A DNA stretch of 64,000 bases from Halobacillus sp. Marseille-Q1614 (GTDB taxonomy: Bacteria; Bacillota; Bacilli; Bacillales; Halobacillaceae). This document shows positions 57,303 through 64,000 of the stretch, one piece after another (positions within the stretch are counted from its first letter, which is position 1; every line of letters begins with the position of its first letter). The DNA is taken from assembly GCF_902809865.1 (NCBI RefSeq), contig NZ_CADDWH010000002.1, positions 1 to 64,000 on the forward strand, in the 5' to 3' direction. A program made the translations under genes and the position numbers. The notes under the pieces are model-generated. The model had not been told where the DNA came from. It worked only from the letters and a program-made list of their open reading frames with translations, and did not search any database.

Positions 57303-58136
57303 ATGGAACAGTCTTATGGTTACTCCAAGCGATTTAAAGAATTCTTTATGGAAAATAGTAAGGCCTTTGAACAAGCTCTTTTATCGGAAGCGGTGAATGT
57401 TCAAAATAAGATTGATGAAATCATGCGAGTGGGGAACATCGACCTTGTTAACAATGCGCATAACTTAGTTATGTATATCATTAATGAGGAAGAAAAATCA
57501 TTGAGGAAATTCGCTGAACAAGAGGGGATTGCCTGGGCCACGCACTCCATTGATCTATCATTCAAATTAGAATGGGTCCATTCTATACGTAGAACGTTGT
57601 GGTTGTTTATTGAAAAATACTATAAGGGAAACGAAAATAACCAAATAGAGGATTTTTTTCAGTTGGAAACTGAAATTAATAATCGTGTAGATGACTTTTT
57701 GAATACCTTCTTCATTCGTTATTCCACCTATAAGGATGCATTAATTAAGACTCAGCAACAGTTGGTTGAAAATCTTTCTGTACCAATTATCCCTATTAAT
57801 GATTCCATCTTCGTACTTCCTCTAATCGGTACAATGGATACTAATCGTGTAGAAATTCTTCAAGATAAAGTGTTAACAAAGGTTTCTGAATTAAGCATAG
57901 AAACATTGATTCTGGATTTATCCGGGGTCGCAATAATGGATCGAGAATCTATCATCGAATTAAAGAAGAGTATGGATGGTTTAAATATGATGGGCTGTAA
58001 AATGGTCATTACTGGTTTAAGGAAAGAAATCGTACGAGAGGTATTAAATACCGGGCTTACCTTCAATTCTCAGACCGAAACCTTAGCCACACTTCAGCAA
58101 GCGTTAAGCAAATATTTCCTACCAGAGCTGGATTAG
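57303..58136 (+). CDS. RsbR-like STAS-domain stressosome protein
   Basis: 277 residues. Residues 1-140 are the helical non-haem-globin-like RsbR N-terminus (ESFKLEW-type region: SIDLSFKLEWVHSIRRTLWL, IEDFFQLETEINNRVDDFLN). Residues ~155-270 are a STAS domain (IPINDSIFVLPLIGTMDTNR, LILDLSGVAIMDRESIIELK, CKMVITGLRKEIVREVLNTG). RsbR paralogues build the stressosome that releases RsbT to switch on sigma-B. The usual phosphorylatable Thr after the conserved Asp is replaced (GVAIMDRES), so its signalling may be altered. Start ATG follows GAAAGGGGCGAGACCT. Confidence 0.85.
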   Translation: MEQSYGYSKRFKEFFMENSKAFEQALLSEAVNVQNKIDEIMRVGNIDLVNNAHNLVMYIINEEEKSLRKFAEQEGIAWATHSIDLSFKLEWVHSIRRTLWLFIEKYYKGNENNQIEDFFQLETEINNRVDDFLNTFFIRYSTYKDALIKTQQQLVENLSVPIIPINDSIFVLPLIGTMDTNRVEILQDKVLTKVSELSIETLILDLSGVAIMDRESIIELKKSMDGLNMMGCKMVITGLRKEIVREVLNTGLTFNSQTETLATLQQALSKYFLPELD

Positions 58137-58392
58137 ATAAAAAGGACCGCCTTACTATTAGAGGGTTAGACGTATTTTTGTATGGCACATCAGTAGCTCG
58201 CGAGCGAGTCTATATTATGCAAAGAGAAAAAAATTATGGTTATTAAATGCCCTTAATACAATTAAGGAGATGAAAAGCGGAAATCATGATTTCAACTCAT
58301 TATGGATCCGGGGACTTGGGGGTAGCAGGATTAGAACAATAGTACAAACTAAACTAGGAGTGAATGCAGGAAAAATTCGAAGCAGCAAAATT

Positions 58393-58429
58393 AAGCACCC
58401 AGTGGACTATTTCACTCCACTGGGTGCTT
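58393..58429. terminator. Strong hairpin at the end of the 61-aa gene
   Basis: AAGCACCCAGTGGA (58393-58406) and TCCACTGGGTGCTT (58416-58429), a perfect 14-bp stem overlapping the gene's last codons. Confidence 0.75.
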
Positions 58430-58597
58430 TATTCTTTCTACTGTCCAATCTATTGTACTAGCATGTGCAATTGAATTTAGTTTATTCGCTAATAATTTTG
58501 CTTCTTTATAATCAGTGAGAGTCTTAGGAGTAGTAGTACCGGTGTCCTTTAATGTTTCAATACCACCATCATCTAATCGTCGAATAATTCTGTACAT
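58412..58597 (-). CDS. Small protein, family member 1 (61 aa)
   Basis: ATG 58597 follows AATTAGGAGCTGATAAAC. The product reads MYRIIRRLDDGGIETLKDTG, then KTLTDYKEAKLLANKLNSIA and DWTVERIKHPVE. It shares its plan with the product of 60959-61132 (M-aromatic-x-I-(I/V)-R, D-G, E-x-L-K-D, K-L-N, W-x-V-E-R), so the two define a small-protein family in this region. Cytosolic, function unknown. Terminator overlaps the 3' end. Confidence 0.65.
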   Translation of the reverse strand: MYRIIRRLDDGGIETLKDTGTTTPKTLTDYKEAKLLANKLNSIAHASTIDWTVERIKHPVE

Positions 58598-58800
58598 GTT
58601 TATCAGCTCCTAATTGGTTTATAGAAGTGAAATCATTATACCAAAAAAATCCAAATATTTGTATACCCTAAAAGTATAAAAATTAAACAAAACAAAAACA
58701 CAATGCTGATCATTGTGTTTAAGTTAAAAACGAGTGAAATCAAGATTTATTTTCCCTCTTCTTTTAATGCTGATTGAATTAATTTAATTTGCGAATCAAT

Positions 58801-59070
58801 AACTCCTACTTTCCTATAAGTGATGAAGAATACGAAAACCCTTTAAGTTATTTTCGTTAACTTCCAATTAACAGTAAATCAACCGGGCTTCAAGTTGAGG
58901 AAGAAATAAAAAAGAAGCAAGTTTATGTTCTTCATTCGGATTGATTTAGCAGTGGTGGAAAATTTTCGACTCATAAGTATCTAAGAATTTCTATGGCTGC
59001 CACAATTTCTCTTGAAGAGTTGAATGAGGGTTTAGTTAGACTTAAAATCCATCTTGGCCATCTAGATTAG
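58801..59070 (+). pseudogene. C-terminal remnant of a MocR/GntR-type aminotransferase
   Basis: One continuous frame with two internal stops (58858-58860 and 58942-58944) reads FPISDEEYENPLSYFR, LPINSKSTGLQVEEEIKKKQ, VYVLHSD, FSSGGKFSTHKYLRISMAAT and ISLEELNEGLVRLKIHLGHL. The LRIS...SLEELNEG(L/I)xRL ending is that of fold-type I PLP aminotransferases fused to GntR regulators. Only about 90 residues remain, so this is a decayed fragment. Family from memory of the C-terminal motif. Confidence 0.45.
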
Positions 59071-59141
59071 TTATTTGAATTATTTTATTTACCTTATACT
59101 TGCTAATTAAAAATAAAGGGCGCAAGATATTGCCTTTTTGA

Positions 59142-59203
59142 ATTTATCTCGAAGCTGAGTCTTTTAGAAACGGGGGCAATTGCTTAATAAGAGTCGTCAT
59201 CTT
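59142..59203. repeat. Second repeat family, copy R3
   Basis: TTATCTCGAAGCTGAGTCTT followed by AGAAACGGGGGCAATTGCTT and AATAAGAG, the clearest match to the family consensus. Confidence 0.65.
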
Positions 59204-59238
59204 TGAGCAAATAGAATGTAGAAAAGGAGTGATTATTA

Positions 59239-59994
59239 ATTCTTAATTTAGATGGAACAGAAAAAGAATACTTAAACTATCGTCATGTTTATCGACCTAA
59301 ATTGTTAGAGAGGTTGAAGTCATATAGTGTAGGTATAGAACAGCAACATGTACTTGATATTGGAACAGCAAGCGGTTTGTTCGCGAGGGATTTAGCTAGA
59401 CAGGGGTGCAGAGTAACTGGTATTGATTTATCTTCTGAATTAATCCATCAAGCCCAGCAAGTCAATATAAAGGATCAACTCCCTATCGAGTATTTGGAAG
59501 GAAACGTGGAACATCTTCCGTTTGAGAAATCATCATATAAAGTTATCACGGCTGTTTACTGTTGGCATTGGTTTAATAAATTAACAGTTGCTGAAGAAGT
59601 CTATCGTGTATTAGAAGACAATGGGCGTTTAGCAATTATAAATTACGAATGGCTCCCTTCTAGAAATTCCATTGCACTACATACTCAAACCCTTATTGAA
59701 GAGTTTAATTCTACAGCCTACAAACCAAACGAAACCAAAATGTTCCCCGAATGGGTGGAGGATATATACAAGGCTGGTTTTTCTGGTGTTGAGACTTTTT
59801 CTTTTGATATAAACATACCTTATTCCATAGAGAAGTGGATGGGACGAATACAGGCTAGTCCTGAAATTGGGGGCTCGTTAAACAAGGAAGAGATCAGCGA
59901 GTTTAATTCTAGACTTAAAACATTTTTAGAAGAACATGCGAGTACAACTTTTAATATCCCTTATAGAGCTTATGGAATTATTGGAATCAAATAA
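59239..59994 (+). CDS. Class I SAM-dependent methyltransferase, unusual start
   Basis: The fold is complete only if translation begins at 59239: LNLDGTEKEYLNYRHVYRPK precedes LLERLKSYSVGIEQQHVLDI. The only codon there at the right distance (9 bases) from AAGGAG is ATT; the first normal start is TTG 59302, which lacks a ribosome site. SAM motifs: VLDIGTASGLFARDLARQGC, VTGIDLSSELIHQAQQ, LPFEKSSYKVITAVYCWHWF. The likely original ATG has become ATT, so expression may be low. Substrate unknown. Confidence 0.75.
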   Translation: MLNLDGTEKEYLNYRHVYRPKLLERLKSYSVGIEQQHVLDIGTASGLFARDLARQGCRVTGIDLSSELIHQAQQVNIKDQLPIEYLEGNVEHLPFEKSSYKVITAVYCWHWFNKLTVAEEVYRVLEDNGRLAIINYEWLPSRNSIALHTQTLIEEFNSTAYKPNETKMFPEWVEDIYKAGFSGVETFSFDINIPYSIEKWMGRIQASPEIGGSLNKEEISEFNSRLKTFLEEHASTTFNIPYRAYGIIGIK

Positions 59995-60069
59995 TGCAAT
60001 GAAAGAGTTTTTTAATCTTCCAAATTCTGTGCTACCATAAATATATTCTTTAGGAAAGGTTGAGTATAG

Positions 60070-60777
60070 ATGAGCAGAGCAGAGACGAGCACAAAATTAG
60101 ATCTGGAAAAGGTTATTTTTATTGGTCGAACCTATGGAGAGTACATGGACATGTTTTTATTGTCAGAAGAGGATTTGAAAGAGAAAAAAGTATTGGATTG
60201 CCCATCGGGTGCTTGTTCATTTACAGCCGTTGGTCAGTCAAAAGGGTTGGATATTACCGCATCTGATATTGCATACGATCATTCAGTAGGTGATCTTAAA
60301 GCTAAAGGAGAAGAGGATATTCAACATGCCATGGCTCACATGGAGAAGGCTAAAAGTAATTACGTATGGGATTATTTTGAGGATATAAATCAGTTAAAAG
60401 AGCATCGGGAAAAGGCTTTACTTGATTGCACTCAAGATATGAAAAAGAATAGCGAGCGATATATACCAGTTAATTTACCATCATTGTTATTTAATGATAA
60501 TGATTTTGATATCCTTTTATCTGCACATTTCTTATTTACTTATGCTGACCGCTTAGATTTGCAATTTCATATAGACACTCTTAAGGAATTGCTTAGAGTT
60601 ACAAAAGAAGAATTGAGAATATTCCCTTTGGTGGATTTAGCAGGAAATAGATACGAACATTTGGATCATGTTATCCAATACTTAAAGGGTAATGGTTATT
60701 CAGTCAGAGAAGTAAGGGTTCCATACGAGTTTCAGAAAGGCGCCAATACTATGTTAAAGGTGAGTAAAAGTTATTAG
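60070..60777 (+). CDS. SAM-dependent methyltransferase-like protein
   Basis: 235 residues from ATG 60070 behind GGAAAGGTTGAGTATAG. The SAM-binding part is KKVLDCPSGACSFTAVGQSK and GLDITASDIAYDHS, later DNDFDILLSAHFLFTYADRL and LLRVTKEELRIFPLVDL. Proteins of this type are widespread in Bacillaceae without assigned substrate. It follows the other methyltransferase by 75 bases and ends at a terminator. Confidence 0.75.
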   Translation: MSRAETSTKLDLEKVIFIGRTYGEYMDMFLLSEEDLKEKKVLDCPSGACSFTAVGQSKGLDITASDIAYDHSVGDLKAKGEEDIQHAMAHMEKAKSNYVWDYFEDINQLKEHREKALLDCTQDMKKNSERYIPVNLPSLLFNDNDFDILLSAHFLFTYADRLDLQFHIDTLKELLRVTKEELRIFPLVDLAGNRYEHLDHVIQYLKGNGYSVREVRVPYEFQKGANTMLKVSKSY

Positions 60778-60782
60778 GCCTT

Positions 60783-60813
60783 GAGGGCAACGTACAACGT
60801 TGTCCTCTTATTT
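60783..60813 (+). terminator. Terminator after the second methyltransferase gene
   Basis: GAGGGCAACG (60783-60792) pairs with CGTTGTCCTC (60798-60807), followed by TTATTTT. Confidence 0.75.
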
Positions 60814-60865
60814 TGTGTACAAACTTTTATTTCACTACAATGGTAAAAGTAGATATGATAACGTA

Positions 60866-60915
60866 TATATCTTGATTTCGAGTCTTCAACTCTAGGGGGC
60901 TTTACAGCAATATCA
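60866..60915. repeat. Second repeat family, copy R4
   Basis: ATATCTTGATTTCGAGTCTT then CTAGGGGGCTTTACAGCAATA. Confidence 0.6.
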
Positions 60916-60935
60916 TTTAGAGGTGGCATAAAAAA

Positions 60936-60960
60936 CGTAAGCAGAAACTCCTGCTTACTT
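60936..60960 (-). terminator. Terminator of the 57-aa gene
   Basis: GTAAGCAG and CTGCTTAC around AAACTC; read leftward it is followed by GTTTTTT. Confidence 0.75.
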
Positions 60961-61132
60961 AACTATACTCACTTCTCTCTACTCTCCAGTGTTTCTCAGG
61001 AATAGTTGAGTGATTGAGTTTTATACAAAAATCTTCTGCTGCTATGGAAGAAGGAAAGGTTTTGGATAAATGGCTATATGAATCCTTTAAAATTTCCGTT
61101 TTCCCATCAATTGTTCTAACAATTAGAAACAT
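60959..61132 (-). CDS. Small protein, family member 2 (57 aa)
   Basis: ATG 61132 follows AAAGGAGAGTTTACCCTC. The product reads MFLIVRTIDGKTEILKDSYS, then HLSKTFPSSIAAEDFCIKLN and HSTIPEKHWRVERSEYS. It resembles the 58412-58597 product in motif order and size. A terminator overlaps the stop codon, as for its relative. Function unknown. The gene is easy to miss because of its length. Confidence 0.6.
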   Translation of the reverse strand: MFLIVRTIDGKTEILKDSYSHLSKTFPSSIAAEDFCIKLNHSTIPEKHWRVERSEYS

Positions 61133-61542
61133 GAGGGTAAACTCTCCTTTAGGGGTGTTAAGCCATTAAATTATCGTGATAAAGTATTGTCTCATAGTAT
61201 AGAGGTTAATCATACCCTCTAGGAAGAATGTTTTGAAATTGAAATAAATGATCTAATCATAGTTTATTAAGATTAGAGCTCCATATCTCGAATTCGAGTC
61301 TTAACGAAACGGGGGGCGATTATTCAATAAGAATGGTCTCCATTTTTTATTAAAGAGTGGGGCAGTATATTTTAAAACTCAGTTTCGAGATAATATAAAA
61401 AAGTTGGAAATAGTATTCTGAAATCCTCTTCTGAACTGGAAATTGAATGCCTAAAACTGTCTGGTAAAAGTGGATTTGAAACATTATCTTTTTCTAGTAT
61501 AAAAAATGAGAAAAGACACAGTACTAGTATGAGGTGGTAGAA
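61133..61542. other. Intergenic region with repeat copy R5
   Basis: No gene supported. It contains second-family repeat R5 (61282-61397) and otherwise AT-rich sequence. Confidence 0.45.
61282..61397. repeat. Second repeat family, copy R5 (longest)
   Basis: Begins ATATCTCGAATTCGAGTCTT, then ACGAAACGGGGGGCGATTAT, ATAAGAATGGTCTCCATT, and ends near 61378-61396 with an inverted CAGTTTCGAGATAAT. The ends are partly complementary to each other. Confidence 0.65.
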
Positions 61543-61995
61543 ATGGCATTTATTATAATTGTAGGCTTTATCTTTCCATGGATCACAGGCATTTACTTAT
61601 ATAAAAAAGCACCCAAAATTTTTTATACGACGGTACCCATTACCGCGTTGATTGCGGTTGTTTTGAACCAGGCAGGCATTCATATGGGACTGTGGAAAGT
61701 GAATCATATGCCGACGATTGTTTTACTTGATTCCTTATTTTTAGATTTAGGAATCTTCACTATCGCCGGAGCCTGGTTCACCTATATGCTGGTGTACAAA
61801 AGCATTAATCCTCTCTGGGTCTATATCATATTCATCGGAGGTATGGCGGGATTAGAAGGGCTGGCTCTTCTAGTAGAAACAATAAAATATGATCAAACAT
61901 GGAATTTTTTTTATACTTTCCTAATGTATGTCGGGGGTTTTCTTGTCATTGGATGGATTATTAATATATTAAAGAAGCTAAAAGTTTTCCCATAA
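61543..61995 (+). CDS. CBO0543-like multi-pass membrane protein (150 aa)
   Basis: ATG 61543 follows TATGAGGTGGTAGAA. Five hydrophobic segments cover nearly the whole chain (FIIIVGFIFPWITGIYLY, VPITALIAVVLNQAGIHM, LDSLFLDLGIFTIAGAWFTY, VYIIFIGGMAGLEGLALLVE, TFLMYVGGFLVIGWIINIL). The layout matches CBO0543-type Firmicute membrane proteins of unknown function. A terminator follows. Confidence 0.65.
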   Translation: MAFIIIVGFIFPWITGIYLYKKAPKIFYTTVPITALIAVVLNQAGIHMGLWKVNHMPTIVLLDSLFLDLGIFTIAGAWFTYMLVYKSINPLWVYIIFIGGMAGLEGLALLVETIKYDQTWNFFYTFLMYVGGFLVIGWIINILKKLKVFP

Positions 61996-62007
61996 ATTTT
62001 TCTAGGC

Positions 62008-62031
62008 TGTTGAGAAAGTCTCGACAGCTTG
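62008..62031 (+). terminator. Terminator after the CBO0543-like gene
   Basis: GCTGTTGAGA pairs with TCTCGACAGC around AAG, then TTGTTTATTT. Confidence 0.6.
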
Positions 62032-62228
62032 TTTATTTCCAAACACTCCAACTATTCACCGCGTTAATTTATTAAAATATAAGTAGAATCACTCTAAGGT
62101 GGTGTTTTGATGTTTCAACACTCCCTCTGATTAAAAGGTAAGATGTTACATCTTATGAAGAATTCTTTATTCCACCGTAATTTACTAATGATTTTGTATA
62201 AAGGGAATTAGAAAGGGATTTAATTAAA

Positions 62229-62275
62229 ATTATCTCAGTCTTGAGTTTTCTTTTATAGGGGGCTTATTAGGAGTA
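62229..62275. repeat. Second repeat family, copy R6
   Basis: TTATCTCAGTCTTGAG then TTATAGGGGGCTTATTAGGAG, a short and diverged member. Confidence 0.5.
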
Positions 62276-62318
62276 GACCTCAAAGAAATGTTCTTAAACT
62301 GATTTCCTATACAATGAT

Positions 62319-62357
62319 TAAGGACTCCACTTATATATTAAGCGGAGTCCTTAATCG
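62319..62357. terminator. Intergenic hairpin
   Basis: ATTAAGGACTCC and GGAGTCCTTAAT, perfect 12-bp stem with a 15-base loop. It is not next to any gene end I can support. Confidence 0.6.
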
Positions 62358-62486
62358 GGGGGATTGGTCATTTTTTAGACATTCTCACAAAATTGGTTGA
62401 AAAGTGAGAATATTAGATAAGTATAAATTGTAGTACAATACTTGTTTAATGTAAACAGGATGTAGAGAATTAAAGAAAAATTTGAA

Positions 62487-62535
62487 ATCTTGATTTCAAG
62501 CCTTCATGAATCGGGCGCTTTAATGAAATAATCTA
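62487..62535. repeat. Second repeat family, copy R7
   Basis: ATCTTGATTTCAAGCCTTCA followed by AATCGGGCGCTTTAATGAAA. Confidence 0.5.
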
Positions 62536-62747
62536 TAAATACAAAAGACCTTCAATATCCAACAATTTATGCATGGTTGGTTGTTTATTGTAGGTTTTTT
62601 ATATGCAAAAATATGTTGCCATTTCATGCATGTACTTTATGCCAACTACAGGTGAGACATCCTCCGTATTTATAGATAATTTTTAAAATGAGTAGAAATG
62701 ATTGGTTTTTCCTATACTAAGAGCATAATACCAAGAGGAGGGAGTTT

Positions 62748-63835
62748 ATGAAAATCGCGATTATCGGTGCTGGCTTGTCGGGGCTTTCCTGTGCTTTGAC
62801 CTTGGAGAAGTATGGGTATCAGGCGGATATATTTGAAAGACGAGCGATGGTAGGTGATCGTTTTGTCATTGCAGAAGCCATGTTTGCTATGTTTCACACT
62901 CCCTATGATGATGCAGTTAAATACTTATCTGAAACCCATGATATTCACCTTAAGCCTACGACCAATATTCAAAAAGTTCACATTTATTCTGAAAACGAGC
63001 ACTCTTTTATAGACGGGCATCTGGGATTTACGAATATGCGAGGGAAGCATCCAGAAGCCTATGAGAAGCAGCTTGCTCATCAGCTAAAAGGTGAAATCCA
63101 CTTTAATAAAAATGTATCCTATAAAGATATTTCTACAGAGTATACGCATGTGGTTCTTGCTACAGGGGATGTATTAGACACTAAAAAATTTCAACCATAT
63201 GATGTGGCTTTCAAAGCTAGTTTTAAAGGGGCCGTCATTGAAGGAGATTTTAATCAAACTGAGGTCTACACTTTCTTTAATCACCATTTTGCACCTAAAG
63301 GTATGGCTTATGTACTGCCCCATTCTGATAGGGAAGCCTCTTTTGTATTAGTGTATCCGCAATATCCCGAAAATGAGACGCTGGATAAAGAGGAGCTATG
63401 GAAAAAGTGTTTGGCTGAATGCTGCAGGAGGCTGGACCAAGACTTTAAAGTGACTAGCGAATATTCCATTAAAGATTATCGAATCGGTAAAATTCAAACA
63501 CCGAGGATAGGGAATACCTTTTTTGTGGGCAATTGTTGGGGGCTATCACACCTGTATTTGGTTTTGGGCAATTTGAATCGATGATGACCGGAATTTATGC
63601 CGCTCATGATATGGTTGGGATCGGCAATTATGAAAAGTTGGTTCAACCACTATCTACGAGTTATCACGATTCTCTCACCTTGCGAAGAACTTTAGAAAGA
63701 TTGGATAACAAAAAACTTGATCTATTAACCAAGTCAATGAGTAATGAATTAGTCGAAAGCTTTGTCACAAGTAAAAAATTCAATGCCATGAAAATATTGA
63801 GCCGAATCATTCATCCATATCCTCGTAAGTCATAA
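62748..63835 (+). pseudogene. FAD-dependent oxidoreductase, single frameshift
   Basis: ATG 62748 follows AAGAGGAGGGAGTTT. The N-terminal dinucleotide motif IAIIGAGLSGLSCALTLEKY and GYQADIFERRAMVGDR identify an NAD(P)/FAD-binding oxidoreductase. The frame fails at 63584, but the expected continuation (GAITPVFGFGQFESMMTGIY, AAHDMVGIGNYEKLVQ) is read in another frame from about 63540 to 63835. The break falls in a run of five G at 63538-63542; one more G restores a single ~360-residue protein (GNC-WGGAITPVFGFGQ). This may be a sequencing error rather than true decay. Confidence 0.8.
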
Positions 63836-63992
63836 CCCTCTAGAGCTAAGAGAGCGATTATAGGGTGATCGATTATTGTCTTAAAAGGAATATGTATGAT
63901 AACACACTCAGCTATGAAGGCAGCCTGATAAGTATTATGTTTGATTTATGGAGCAGTTTTTGGAAGTGAAATTAACGAGTGGAGGAAATTTA

Positions 63993-64000
63993 ATGAAAAA
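63993..64000 (+). CDS. Start of a gene cut by the window edge
   Basis: ATGAAAAA begins at 63993 directly after GGAGGAAATTTA, a near-ideal ribosome site, and runs off the window. Confidence 0.5.

Larger units (their letters stand above)
61996..62747. other. Long intergenic region with hairpins and two repeats
   Basis: About 750 bases without a supported gene. It holds a terminator (62008-62031, CTGTTGAGA/TCTCGACAG), repeat copies R6 (62229-62275) and R7 (62487-62535), and a strong hairpin at 62319-62357 (ATTAAGGACTCC/GGAGTCCTTAAT). Confidence 0.55.

Noticed and set aside
58270-58461. Rightward 63-residue frame
   Set aside because: Its ribosome site would touch the start codon, and it reads through the terminator of the leftward 61-residue gene.
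63895-63972. 25-residue frame MYDNTLSYEGSLISIMFDLW...
   Set aside because: The ribosome site is only two bases from the start and no partner or homologue is evident.
1-64000. tRNA or rRNA genes
   Set aside because: No cloverleaf or rRNA-like stretch was noticed, although I could not run a covariance search.

Overview
The window looks like about 64 kb of a large conjugative plasmid from a low-GC, spore-forming Bacillaceae bacterium; a moderately halophilic genus of the Halobacillus/Pontibacillus/Virgibacillus type would fit. Ribosome binding sites are strong GGAGG types, TTG/GTG starts are common, and many genes belong to spore-surface or Bacillus plasmid families. Plasmid character comes from an Inc18-type (pAMbeta1/pIP501/pSM19035) Rep protein with an antisense copy-control RNA, a ParA/ribbon-helix-helix (RHH) partition pair, an ArdC antirestriction protein, a replication-relaxation protein and a Gram-positive type IV secretion operon.

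Layout. 1-16.8 kb is a mosaic of small accessory units: the end of a poly-gamma-glutamate hydrolase gene, a type I toxin-antitoxin locus and its decayed copy, an alkaline phosphatase, a Mn2+ (yybP-ykoY) riboswitch in front of broken genes, a spore-coat-like protein, a nucleotidyltransferase module, ArdC, a lipoprotein, a three-domain amidase, parA-parB, an HTH-RHH protein with an octapeptide-repeat linker, and a MerR/DUF3967 protein. Many units carry a recurring AT-rich palindrome: a long-spaced form (class A, invariant ATCAAC loop) just after the stop codon and a compact form (class B) before the start. This palindrome system is the most interesting feature of the window. 16.8-35.3 kb holds surface-carbohydrate genes: two paralogous 'surface carbohydrate biosynthesis' proteins, a pseudaminic-acid pathway (pseB, pseC, pseF, pseG, pseH, pseI) split into two blocks, tailoring enzymes (ATP-grasp ligase, inositol-monophosphatase-like phosphatase, PIG-L deacetylase, GNAT), a JAMM protein and a secreted or coat-like cysteine-containing protein with a sigma-K-like promoter. 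Together these suggest that the plasmid decorates the spore surface with a nonulosonic acid glycan.

35.5-38.2 kb is the replicon: class B palindromes, the antisense RNA, an attenuator, rep, then a large cruciform and eight iterons. 38.2-49.7 kb is one rightward conjugation operon: replication-relaxation protein, VirD4-like coupling protein, TcpC-, TcpD- and TcpE-like proteins, VirB4 ATPase, lipoprotein, VirB6-like protein, lysozyme/M23 hydrolase, and an AbrB regulator at the end. 50.4-56.6 kb is a probable defence island: a SIR2 NADase-type protein, a frameshifted DUF2971 gene, an XRE regulator between 16-bp direct repeats, an HNH protein, a YHYH protein and a serine resolvase. 56.6-64 kb contains chromosomal-type genes (RsbR-like, methyltransferases, CBO0543-like membrane protein, frameshifted FAD oxidoreductase), a second dispersed intergenic repeat family and two members of a small-protein family.

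Limits: all names come from reading the translations and motifs; no database search was run. Class A/B function, sigma-factor assignments and the glycan structure are inferences.
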